NCBI RefSeq assembly: GCF_014805625.2 | Contig: NW_023998415.1 | Location: 39,932,195 to 39,996,194 of the forward strand | DNA: 64,000 nucleotides | Direction: 5' to 3' | Source of the DNA: Glossina fuscipes | Taxonomy: Eukaryota > Arthropoda > Insecta > Diptera > Glossinidae | Program-made: the position numbers and the translations under genes | The notes under the pieces: model-generated | Databases searched by the model: none | What the model was told of the DNA's origin: nothing | Seen by the model: the letters and a program-made list of their open reading frames with translations, nothing else | Shown here: positions 47,929-59,330 of the stretch, in pieces | Layout of the letters: each line of letters opens with the position of its first letter | Numbering within the stretch: the first letter of the stretch is position 1

Positions 47929-50301
47929 CAAAAACTTTGTAATTTCGAGCTATGAAGACGAGAGCGATTATTTCGCTCTCTGCGAGCATAAACTAATTGA
48001 TAGTCGAGAAGAGCCAAACATCAAGTCAGATCTCAAACTCTTTTCCTTTTTTTATATATTCGATAACATAAAATTCGAAGCCAAAAGCTATTAATCTGTT
48101 AATCAGTTAACTGTGTGTGACGAATATAAACGTCATGATCAATCTTTTCCTTCGATATTTGCCAAGATAACATATTGTAGTAAGCGCTCAACTTAGCTGT
48201 CATCTGTTGTTGATTTCCTGATTCCCAGAACAAGAAGAAGAGCAAGAAGAAGATATTTTAGAAAATATTCTTGTCATTTCGTCAAGTCGGGGCATTTTAA
48301 TTGCATATAACACAAGCCCCGGGTTTGAGGAGCATACAAGGTATACGATCGGCAAAGAAGTCGACTATCCCCTTAACTAGTTTATAAAACTAAAATAAGT
48401 AAGTAACTCAAAGATTTTCTTGAAAATGCACAAAATTTTGATTTTCTTACGTGAAAACGTGATGCGTTAAAGTTTTTTCTTTCACCTAAGGTGGATTTGA
48501 TCGGATTTTATTTATTTGTTTTGATAATCTATTCGATATTTTTTTCAATTTTTCTTCTCCTTCTTCTCAAAACAATCGACTTTTCGCCAGACGAAGCAAA
48601 GCGGTTTACAAAAAGTTCATCAGACTCTGTTTGAAATGTACATTGTGTGTTAGTGAGAGCAGTCTTGTATTAAAATTTTGCGGAGTTCATCAAAAATTAG
48701 TTAAAGGAAGCATTAAGCACTTGGTCGATATGTTAAAAATCATAGCGTATTAAAAGCTCAATCTGGAAAGACGGCTTGTTCGCCGGCAAGTAGAATGGGC
48801 TCGGAAACGGGCCTATCGAAATTTTATAATAAAATAAAAAATAGTTACGTGCAGGCCCAATCAACCCACACCAGTGAAGATCTAAAGATTAATTAAACAA
48901 AAAAAAAGGCTCCTTTTAGAAAACGTTGTTTTATTTATCCAGAACTCTGTTGTCTTTTTCTGCATGTTCACTGCATCCATCTCATACCTGGCGCGTACAA
49001 CAATATGTACGGAAAGTGCTCAATAAGGTCCATAAGGTAACTTAGATATTAGCGAATCCGATAGATTGCCCAAATTTTTTCTGTGGTTAGCGGATTTTAT
49101 CTTGTTTTCTCTTGATTACACGTTGGGCCGTCTTTTCGTAAAAGCCCATCAGATAAGCGTTGCGAAGCGGCCGAATATGCCCAAGAAAGATCTAGTTTAA
49201 ATGCCTCTTCAGCGAATTGCGTTTGTTCTCAATATCAATGCTTATACAATATCATGTCTTTGTCAGGGGCTTAGAATTAACCAATGCAATGTCGATACAC
49301 CTTTTTGGTTTACTGGTCAATAAAGGACAGTTTGTAATATCATCAAATCTTCTCCAAATATTTCTTGTATTGAAAGTGAAAATTTTTTTTGAATTTTTCT
49401 TAATCATGCCAACATCAAGAAACTTCCACGCACACTAGTAATCAAGGACAAATGTTTCAATGAAAAAAAAAAAAAACAGGCTCGAAAAAATGATCTATTT
49501 TGTTCTTCGGAGGTCAACCAACGAATGACTCAAGAAAACAATTTTTGCCTTTTTTTGGAGGTAAGAAAAAATTTTTGAAATTTTCAAAATGAAAAATTTC
49601 GCTTACGTCATTTTGACTCAACTCACAATTCTTCTTTTTCCCCTCCCCTTTTCACGATTCTTACTTCATAGAGTTGATGACTGAGTGTTGTAAGGGATCG
49701 ATGTTCAGAATATTATTTACAGCTTTTATTTATTCAATAAATCAATCGATATTTAATTAGTGGCCGTACATTTGCCAATAAATGATACTAAGAGTCGAGA
49801 AAAAACCAATAATTATATTAGGCTTAGATGGAACATATCAAAAATGATGGTATATTCATTTTGTCAACACATTTGCAATAAACAGCAGGGAAATGAAGAT
49901 TCTTCTGCCAATAACAATGAAACTGTTGGGTATAAATTTGGCGGAAAGATTTGATGTTCTTGCATGTAGATGGGTGTTGAAAATGGGTGAAGTTGGTGGA
50001 AGGGCACGCCTACAGCACCATGTAAACTGAGATAACGTTGGTTTTCGAAGGGGGAAAAAATTCGTTTTATGCTCATACTCACACAAACTACAACAAATGA
50101 AACTCTAAAAATTTCTATGGCACTTTTATGAATATGAAAAAAATCGACGACACCCCGATGCAATGTCCAAATTGTAAGAAAATTTTATATTTTTTTTATT
50201 AAAACTTTAAAAAAACACGCAGATGCATGCTTTAAAAATCCGTAATGTCAGTATTGCGTGTGTTAATAAATTCTTTGCATTTCTTTGATAAAATTCAAGT
50301 T
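47929..50301. other. non-coding DNA, no recognised gene
   Basis: GAAGAA repeats at about 48231-48252 and an A run at 49463-49475. The piece encoding RLVRRQVEWARKRAYRNF near 48775-48830 faintly recalls Tc1-type transposases but is too short to call. Frames at 49217-49438, 49760-49954 and 49856-50163 show no domain. Confidence 0.6.
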
Positions 50302-50477
50302 TATTTAAAACATATCCGCCTGGGTGGCCGAGTAGGCAAGAGTCTCGACTAGCAACTCAGTGGTCGTGGGTTCGAATCTCAAGTGCGGTAGAGTTTTTAA
50401 TAAAGGCCGATAGCCTTAGATGCTAGCGCTTTTAAGAGTTTAGTCTTAGAATTTATTTCTCTGGCGAAAGTAATAAC

Positions 50478-50511
<34 letters not shown>

Positions 50512-50522
50512 TTTAAAACATA
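50302..50522 (+). mobile_element. complete tRNA-derived SINE, family A, with 13-bp target-site duplication
   Basis: The element is bracketed by perfect copies of TATTTAAAACATA (50302-50314 and 50510-50522). The head begins TCCGCCTGGG and carries a pol III A box TGGCCGAGTAGG (50325-50336) and a consensus B box GGTTCGAATC (50369-50378) at tRNA-like spacing, within a partly foldable tRNA-like region. The body runs to about 50469 and the tail is a pure (AAT)n run to 50509. Total insert is about 195 bp. SINEs are transcribed by RNA polymerase III and moved by a partner LINE. The perfect duplication and intact boxes imply a fairly recent insertion. The body differs from family B. Confidence 0.9.
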
Positions 50523-51039
50523 CCTGTGGCAAAGCTCAATAATCTAGATATGCGCCATTGTTGTTTATTGTATTTTTTAAAACATTCATGGTTTCAAAAT
50601 GAAATAGTCATCCATCCATTTTCATAGACCTTTAACTTTGCGGAACTTCTGCTCTGCTTAAAATGATTGCATCGATCAGAACCGGCGTTAATTAGAGAAA
50701 TACAGAATAAAATAATTAGCGAATAGTGTGCATGTTAGAAAAGTTTCCAAAGACCAAATTAAAGAACACTTGCTGGGTTCCCCTTGCCCGACACGAACGA
50801 ACATATACGGATCTCATCGTTTTTAATATAAAAATTTTTCGCCCGAAATTTCACAGACAACTTTCTTACTTTTTTGTCGTTTAGTTCATATTCATTCCAC
50901 GCCAAGTTGATCATTTCCCTCCCTGGCCTCAGGATATTCAAGTTAAAAATGGAAGAAAGTAGTGTCGCCAATTACAGCGGGTATTTTTAGACATTGCTCT
51001 GCACTAAACGAAAGCTTGTAAACGGCTGAAGCTTATATT
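50523..51039. other. non-coding DNA
   Basis: No gene or array. The 70-codon minus frame at 50759-50971 has no domain. Confidence 0.6.
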
Positions 51040-51562
51040 GTATAAGCATTGATGTTCAAGTTACCTATAGCAGAAATTTTGAAAAATTTGAATGCATCAT
51101 GTACGTTTTATGAATCAAGCGATTTCAGCGGAAAGATATTGTTAACAGTGCGAAATTCAGAATTCACTTTAGCATATTTATCTATTCATCTGTCTATCTG
51201 TCCGTTCTCTGTAATCTCTGTGCAAAGCGTTTCTTTGTCCACACTTTCAAATTGACAAAAATATTAGGATTGATTGTGAAAAAGGGGCAAGTCTATCATG
51301 CAGTCTACATTGCTAAGAGCAATTCTGCTTGCTGGGGTTTTTGCTCATTCATTACGCATAAATTGCAATAAACAGGCGATAAAAATTTTTTGGCTTTATC
51401 CTGCAAGAATCGATAAAATCAGCCACACCCACCCAATAATAAAATATATGCGAATTGTGTTTTTTTTTGTTCCGTGTTTTTTTTTTTTTTTTTCATTCTT
51501 TTATAGGATAAAAGCGATGGGTATAAAAGTTTTCGGCAAAGCCGAATATAACTTTCTTGGTT
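51040..51562 (-). repeat. R1 dispersed repeat, copy 3 (near full length)
   Basis: On the plus strand the order is: an ATAGCAGAAATTTTG region, the CTGTCTATCTGTCCGTTCTC block (51190-51209), an AATATTAGGATTGATTGTGA block, AAATCAGCCACACCCACCC (about 51417-51435), a T run (51478-51493), GATGGGTATAAAAG, and the terminal hairpin TTCGGCAAAGCCGAA (51532-51546) followed by TATAACTTTCTTGG. This is copy 1 in reverse orientation and of similar length. The 68- and 120-codon frames inside are not conserved in the other copies. Confidence 0.75.
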
Positions 51563-52374
51563 TTGTTTTTGTTTTTGTAAACACGCCTCTTAATAAGGTT
51601 TTCCTTTTTTTTTTTTTTTTTTTTTTTTGTTTTTTCCTTTTTGTAAAACCCATTCAATAATATTAAATAGAAATATAAAGAAATAAGCGATCAGAGACTT
51701 TTTAAAATTCTTCGGTTCTATGAGTTTGCCTTTGATATGGCCTTTAAAAAAGCCTAATAAAATTGAAGAGAACTCCTTCCTTTTTTCTATTTGCAATTCG
51801 TAAAACTTGATTGAACACAAATTTACTTGAAAACAAATGAAAAAAAAAAAAAACGAAAAAACACAAAAAAACATTTTAATTGCTAAAGTCGTCGCTCTCC
51901 AAACAAATATTAGACAATCCTGTACGTTTATGAGAAATAAATGCGAAAATCGCTATAAGAAACAATAAAATTTTTTCCAAGTTTTTATTGAGTTTTGTTG
52001 GTGGAAAATAAAAACAAAAAAAAAAAAAAAAAATAGCGGCGAAGAAGAAAAGTAAAAATCAGAATTGAGCCTGAGACGATCGCTTATGATTATAGACAGG
52101 AAATTAAATGAACATAAATGTCGGATAAGAAATGTTAATTTGAAACTGTAAATATCAATAAACATTTAGTGGCTCTTTAAACGTGAGTATCAATACAAGG
52201 CGTTATAAAAGTCAATTGCAGTAATGGAAGACTTCGATTTAAGACACAGGCGCCAAGTTTATTATAAATGTTTAAAGTTGCTTTTGTCGGGCATTTATGT
52301 TTTTCATTTCTTTCCTTTCTTTCCTTTTTTCTTTTTAATGTAGACAATTGTTATTCTTTTATTATTAATAAAAG

Positions 52375-52376
<2 letters not shown>
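51563..52376. other. T/A-rich non-coding DNA
   Basis: T23 at 51606-51628, A runs near 51840-51853 and 52016-52032. The overlapping frames are poly-Phe or poly-Lys artefacts. Confidence 0.7.

Positions 52377-52411
<35 letters not shown>
52377..52411. repeat. T35 homopolymer
   Basis: Thirty-five T. Confidence 0.95.
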
Positions 52412-52413
<2 letters not shown>

Positions 52414-52969
52414 TCACAAATCTGTCGTTATTGTTTCTCATATATCGGAAGTTTATTTTTCTAATTGCTTATAATATTTATATTGATAATTTTGTTTATT
52501 TATGTTTTCTATATGGTCAATACTAATTAATATTTATAATGGCGATCGATTGACTAAGTGACTCTCTTAACTGAATTATTACGTCCTAAGGCTTGAATTG
52601 AAATCGATGAATAATAAATAAGTGATTGGAAATTGTGATTAATTAAATAGTCCGTAAAAGCGGCTTAGATAATTTGTTGGCGGCGCACCTTAACATATAA
52701 AATAAACAAGATTAACAATCGTTACCGGTGGCGAAGATATTACATAATAATCTCTTTTATGTACTTTGATAGAAGATCGAATGTATTAAAAAAAAAAAAA
52801 AAAAAAAAAGATAAGAAATAGGGCCGTTTAAAAAAGGTACAGTAATTTTGGAAAATAGGTAAGACATAAATATTCACTTCGTCGAGAACCTTTCTCTAAG
52901 CGGTTACGTAACAGTAAAGTAAGTGCCAGCCATTAACTTCATTTTTGTGGCAAGAAGAATTTTTACCGG
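52412..52969. other. AT-rich non-coding DNA
   Basis: An A run at 52789-52809 is the only array. No gene. Confidence 0.65.
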
Positions 52970-53075
52970 CAACCCTTACTCGATACGAATAGACGGAGAG
53001 AGGGGCATGCTTGAACCGATTGAGAATTCGATGCTGATTAACAACCTAAATGATTTGTGACGTCCCTGAAGTTTC
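52970..53075 (+). repeat. possible R1 fragment (3' part)
   Basis: GATACGAATAGACGGAGAGA followed by TTGAACCGATTGAGAATTCG resembles the GACGGAC..AATCGATTCAGAA part of R1 copy 1. The match is shorter and weaker than for the other copies. Confidence 0.4.
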
Positions 53076-54142
53076 ATTCCGGCTATTGCAAACGTTTCGA
53101 CACAATGTATATAACCTCCCCCTTCGATTGTGATCGGAAATTGTTGTTTAAACGAATGGAGCTCACGTAACTCTATAGGAATGCTCGTTAACTATTGATC
53201 GCATATGAAATTAAGAACTATAGCGATGCTTAACATAGCTTAAGCCATAGTTGTGGCATTTAACTCCTATAGCTTGCCTTAGCTTGCCTATATATTATTT
53301 ATATTGTATGAGGGAAAAGATGCTCAAAATACTAAGCAGCTTGTCATATATACACTTTTCATGCCTTTACAGAATTCTACAATATCTGCTACTTTTCCTG
53401 AGGTATATACCATCAAAATTCTCCGCAGTTTTTGTGCAATTAATGCCAGGAAATTTTACATTTAAAACATTTCCACAAAGCTATCGTTACAAGTGTTGTT
53501 TTGAAATTGAAAAATGTAAATATTTTCTATCATTTAAGGCTATCGCTTCAATATTCACTCTGTTTAATACAACTATAACCGCCTAAAAGAAATAAAAAAA
53601 AAAAAACATAGTAAACATTTTCGCGGTAGTACAAAAAATATTTAAACAAAAATAAAAGATAAAAAATAATATGAAACTAACTTTATTAAAAAAACGATCA
53701 CATATCTACCTAGTTGGCAGTTGTCTTTTTACAAAAACAAGCACACACACACACACACATACACATAATGCATGATGAGTGCCTTAGTCGCAAATGAATT
53801 AATGATTTCTAACGATCAATATGTGATAAATTATTTCCTGTAATATGCATAAATGATTAATTTGAATAATTTAATTAACATTGAATCATACAAACACGCA
53901 AACGTATTAACGGCAAGCAAAACAAATCGTATTTACCTTAAAGCGAATCTTGGATACCTTAAGCAAATAAAAAAAATCCTGTCAGTCGAACGATCAGGAG
54001 AAGTCTTTTCGAGACCAAATTTCAAATTATTTCGAAAATCATTTATTTTAGATTCCTAGCAGACTATGGGTTATTTGCATATAACAAGTTATTAAGTAGA
54101 AAACTTAAGAAAAATCAACATTTGTTGCTTTATTTAAATTAC

Positions 54143-54177
<35 letters not shown>

Positions 54178-55222
54178 GTGTGTGTATTCATTTGTTATAA
54201 TCATATATGTGAGATGTGGATTATATTGATATATAATACGCGATCTGTAAAAGTATTTTGCGACACTTTTCCACTTTCCATCTCAATGTTTAAGGATGAA
54301 AATGTTAAATTGAAATTGAGTCTACGCAACTTTGAATATTTTTAAATAGACTGAATAAATAATTTTCTATTGAATATTCAAAATAAAACTCGGTTACGTA
54401 AAGTTTGTATAAACTGTATTTCCAAGTGTCACCAAGGGAACGAACAACACTATCACACATCCTATCTCCTGTTTGTTGCTATGCTGTACTTTAAACGACA
54501 CTCAAAACATATAGTATGTATGAGTAGGTAGCTAAGTGATTATAGAGGCGTTAACGTACGACTTGCAAAGATTGCTGGTAGAATGAAACGCAGGAAAATT
54601 ATTTATTTCCAACATTAATTATTCACAACTGCGTTAATGTAATAAGTTAAGCACAAATTACCCACTTATGTGACAATAACGGTAAGCCAAGCTTTAATAA
54701 TCATTAAAAAGCAAAAAAAAACTTTTATTATATAAATTGAATAAATGCATTTATAAGAAGATAAAAATAAAGAGCAATAAGAATCTTCTTCATAACAACG
54801 AAACAGACTGAACTTCTTTGATAAAATCAACATAAGCTTATGGTCGACAAAATTGGTACATTGTTAAGATAAAGTTTGCATTTACAGTCGCTGGCCAAAA
54901 ACTACACAAAATCTACACTGTCTGATGTTCGCTGTAAAAGTTGAAACTTTAAATTTCTCAATCTATTTTCAAATGTTTTTATGTACACATGCCTGTGCTA
55001 TGCTTTAGCTACGCTTAGTATGCCGTATCGAAATACGCTATGAACGAGATTGCGCTCTTTCTCTGTTATATATGTATATATATATATATATATATAGTAT
55101 GAAGCCACATGCACATAAATAGCATCATATCTCCCATTTTCAGGATAGTAAGATTTATAAGAAAATTTATATAAAACAAAAAAATGCTATTTTATTTTAA
55201 AATATAAAAACGTAAAAAATAC

Positions 55223-55260
<38 letters not shown>

Positions 55261-55480
55261 AAAAATAATCAAAATAGATTCATTCAGAAATGATGTTAAA
55301 ATTGTGCAAAATTTTATGCGCAGTGTCATCGTTAAATTTCATAATTTACTTTACTTGCACGAAATTTAAATAAATTATAATAACATTTAAAAATGATTTT
55401 TGTTTTTTTTTTTTTTTTTCTTTGTTACGTGGCTTTTATTACCGTTTGACCGTTGATAGTCGGTCGATGGTAACGATAAG
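53076..55480. other. non-coding DNA with TA/CA arrays
   Basis: CA run at 53741-53759, TA arrays at 54144-54173, 55072-55097 and 55222-55255. The 111-codon frame at 53251-53586 is hydrophobic-rich but unrecognised. A T15 run lies at 55405-55419. Confidence 0.65.
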
Positions 55481-55740
55481 CCCTGGACTGCCTTATAGCC
55501 GAGTAGATAGGAGTGGCAACTATCAAGTCGGTGGTTGTGGATGTGAATCTCAGCGCGGCTTTCAGTCTGTAAAAGCAGAACATTTTCCGATTGGGTACGC
55601 ATTCACTGCCCTGCGAACACGCATTTCTTAACTTCTTCTCTTTCCCCATTTCTTTCTGATCATCATGAAAAAATAACGACCAGCTCCTGGAATGACTCGG
55701 TCATTATGAAATACTAAGCGACCCCTCAAAGCCCCATCGA
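55481..55740 (+). mobile_element. tRNA-derived SINE-like copy, family B
   Basis: A-box-like TAGCCGAGTAG at 55497-55507. A degraded B box, GGATGTGAATC, lies at about 55539-55549 where the family A element has GGTTCGAATC, and the head GTCGGTGGTTGTGG parallels family A's CTCAGTGGTCGTGG. The downstream body (ATTCACTGCCCTGCGAACAC then TTCTCTTTCCCCATTTCTTT) matches the copy at 10100. The 3' end is uncertain and no target-site duplication was found. Confidence 0.6.
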
Positions 55741-58126
55741 AGCATTTGAAGCATTTTTTTAATGAATATTTACTTTAATCAAGTTCATCAAATTTGAATG
55801 GAATTCAATTCGCAACTTTTTTAGTTTTAATGCAAATTTGTGCTATATATATGTCTATGGCTGTATAGTCAATCGAATGGAAACCAAATGAGATTCTATT
55901 TAATGGGACCTCTAATGGCAAATAACTTTTTGATTTGCATCATTTAATTTTTCTTTGATGAAAGTTGAGAGACCGGTCAGTGTATGTATGCATATGAAAT
56001 TCCTAAAAAATATTTATATTATTGGCTACCGTTGACAATGGATATTTATGTCGCAGGTGACGAGAGCGTTATGCGCAAAGTAATTTCTTCGAAAACATCA
56101 TTAAGACGTAACGAAAAGGAAAACACCATGAAACCGTTTAATATTTCGCTCATTTCCTTTTTCCTCTGTAACCTAGTTAACTAACTAATAAAATACCTAC
56201 ACATGCACATAACTATTAATATGGAAATCCATTAATATTTTCGATTTTTTTTTTTTTTTACGGTTGTTATTGTTGTTGTTGTTGTTTTTGTTTTTCTTTT
56301 TAACTCACAAAAGTCTATATTACTCGTTTACATTTAAAATAAAGAAAATAAAGCAAAGAGAAAGAAAAAAAATCAAGAAAACAAAGCAGACCGTATATAA
56401 TAGCCAACGATATATCTTTTGTTTTATAACCATATCGAATGCCACAACAACTAGCATAATATCTCAGGTTTTCATCACAAAAACATGATCACATTTCCCT
56501 CATATTGTAAGAGTAAGAGTATATCTAATATGTATATATTGTACATATATATATATATATATATGTACGTTGGAGTATATAAATAGGTTCCCGTTTTTTT
56601 CATGAAATTTAACATTTATTTCATTTTATTTTTCTGTTCTGCAATATTAAAACAATTTAAAATAACCGCAAGGGACAGAAACGTAGTTTTTCTTCACTAC
56701 TTCGCTCGTTCTCTTTGAATCTTGCCTTTCCACCAGGCAAACAATATGATGTGGTAAAGCGAAAAATAAAAAATGAAAAAAAAAAAAAAAAACTCATAGC
56801 ATGGAAATCAATTTAACAAATGTTCATAACTTTATCAGAGTTTTACAACAAACGGTTGCCAGTCAAAATCAATCGTTTGTCAGTCCGTCCGTCCTTTCGT
56901 ATGTTGTTCGTCAGTTGCAATCGTTTGCTTGTTTGGCTTAAAACGACAATTGAATTGAATTTAAGAGCTAAGCGGCTCTAAGATTGAGAAATATATCAAA
57001 TTTTAACGATCTTAAAGGAAAAGCAGAAAATGAAAAAAATACAAAAAAAAAAAATTGAAAAAACGGAAAGCTTATGCATGGACGGTAGACAACAAACATG
57101 CGCTGCTACAATCGGCTATATGTAGCAGGAGTGTGTAAGTGAATAACTGCCATTCGCTTAAAGCCATTAGGTACGCAGTAAAATATAATATAAAACAAAA
57201 CAAAAAAAAAAAACAATTCCACCTGAACATGTAAAACGATGTGATGTATGATAGTTGCCAAATATTTTGACCAAATGAATTGATTTCTATAGCGGAGCGG
57301 ATGTGTGGGATAATAATTTTTTTTTTTTTGTATTTTCTTAGCATTTTTCCTTATATTTAAAAAAAATATATATAAAAATATGAATCAATAGTAAGGAGGA
57401 GAATTTTTTATGGCTATGAACAACGAATAGATAGCTGCTCGGAGAGAGAAACCAACATTTAAAAAAGAAATAATAAATAAATAAATAATGAAGAGTTTCA
57501 TTCGACCATCATTTTTTACGTAACGTTAACTGCTTGCTTAACTGGTTTTTATATGTTATACCTTATCTTAGAAATCCTTGTAAATGTCATCTAAGGAGAA
57601 CTGCTACAAGCTAGAGTAAATTGTCTTTTCTATAATTACTGGTCATGAGATAGAGTTATAATGCGGTGCATTCATTGTGCTTATCAGTTTCAAAGTACGC
57701 TGCAGAATAAGTTTTTATCAATATTTTCGCATTGTGAAGACTGAAATACGTCTTAGTTCTCTGTTAAAACGAACGGTAAAAAATTCTGAAAGAATGTAAC
57801 TTGCGGCTAATCTCCATAATTGAAACACCATAGTTAACTCTTATAATGTGCTTTGAGCAATGAAATGCCCTCAATTATTAACTTATTTTACAACAACAAA
57901 TTTTCGAAAAGTAAACATAACACTTTAATCACAAAACATTCACAAAACTCACTCCGCACCTGTACGCATTCTAACTATATTGCTCGGTTCCAATCGAAGG
58001 CTTGAAAACTACGTTTCCCTTTTTTCCCGGTTCTATACTCTCCGCACTATTGGATTTTTCAACTTTGCTATAATTTTTTTAATCCGTTTCCATTTTCTTT
58101 AAAATATCTTTTTGTCCTTTTTTCTT
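55741..58126. other. AT-rich non-coding DNA
   Basis: TTG repeats at 56267-56285, TA at 56548-56564, and A runs at 56777-56791, 57044-57053 and 57199-57211. Frames at 55984-56184 and 57072-57344 show no domain. Confidence 0.65.
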
Positions 58127-58149
58127 TCTTCTTCTTCTTCTTCTTCTTC
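58127..58149. repeat. (CTT)n
   Basis: About seven TTC units. Confidence 0.9.
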
Positions 58150-59253
58150 CCCTTTGAACACCAATAAAGCTCTATGGGCTGCTTGGGAAATGATCGTTGA
58201 TTTGTCACGCTTCAATTGAATTGAATTTCAATCACTACGAACAACAGGATCAAGAAACTATCGCTTCAAAAACATTGTGCAAGCTTTAGAGACGTAGTTG
58301 AAGAAGTTAAGCGTATATTGTAAATCCATTCATAATTGCCTATCTACTACGTACTATGTACGAAAGATTTCAACTTGCGATCTTTAATCTGAGATTACTA
58401 TCTTGGAGGGAGGCGATTCAATTGCATTGCATATGCGTGAACGTAAAAGATTTCTCATCGTAGGAACTTAAGGCGCTGCCTTAATTGGCCTACAAAATAT
58501 AGACGAAAAGAAAGATCAAACGTCAGGGTAATTATAATAGTTGCGATAGGATTTACTTTGAAGGCAACAAAAATAATTTCATAATTTTTTTTTTTTTTTT
58601 TTTTCAACGATTTCGAACATTTTTTACACATTTGACTTTTTCATTATCATCAGAAAATGATTAAATTAATCGAAAGCAAGCGTGCGGTAAAGTCGGTTAA
58701 GCTGAAAATCAAATTAATAGCAAGCAAAAAAGAGAGGAGAAGAGTAAAATCAATGACGTGAAGCGGACATTGTGTTGCAAACAAAGCCATAAATACTTCA
58801 TTTGCCAAAGCAATAATTTTCAAATCAAAGCTTTTCAGCTAATGTCAAAGATTAACTTAATAAGGCGGGCGGTAGATTTTTTTTCTATCAATTTTTTTTT
58901 CCCTCATCTCTTGTTGTGTGGCAAAAAAAGGAAATCTTTTGATAATTTTTGTATTTATTTTTATTTTTTATATTTTTTTTGTCCGTTTTTTGTTTAATCG
59001 TAAAGCATGAAATGCAACCAATTTATCAGTATAGCTGGCAGATCTAATCTTTGGCCGTTTAACTAGTCAACTTGAACCGTTTGAATTTATTGCCATTTTT
59101 CACTTGCTATTACATTTTCCTTTTCTTTTTCTTTTTCATTTTCTTCCTCTTCCTCGTCTTCTTCTTCTATTTCTTTTTAGCTTATTTAAACTATAGAAAC
59201 CCAATGTCCAGTTCTTACCTTAAGCATCATCAAATCATGCCAAAGATACAGTA
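58150..59253. other. AT-rich non-coding DNA
   Basis: T21 at about 58584-58604, and TTC/TTTTC-rich sequence at 59117-59180. The 79- and 60-codon frames here are Phe-rich artefacts. Confidence 0.65.
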
Positions 59254-59330
59254 ACGATAATAATAACGATAGCGATGATGATTATGATGATGATGATAAT
59301 GATAATAATGACGATAATGATGACGGTAGT
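59254..59330. repeat. (GAT)n/(AAT)n compound array
   Basis: Mixed GATAAT, GATGAT and GACGAT trinucleotides. It reads as a His/Tyr repeat on the minus strand. Confidence 0.9.

Noticed and set aside
48775..48835. RLVRRQVEWARKRAYRNF, faintly like the 'RLEWARKH' part of Tc1 transposases
   Set aside because: Only one short block. No DDE motifs or inverted repeats were found around it.
50315..50390. Could be a functional tRNA gene
   Set aside because: The acceptor and anticodon stems do not fold properly, and the unit sits at the head of an insertion with target-site duplication and (AAT)n tail.
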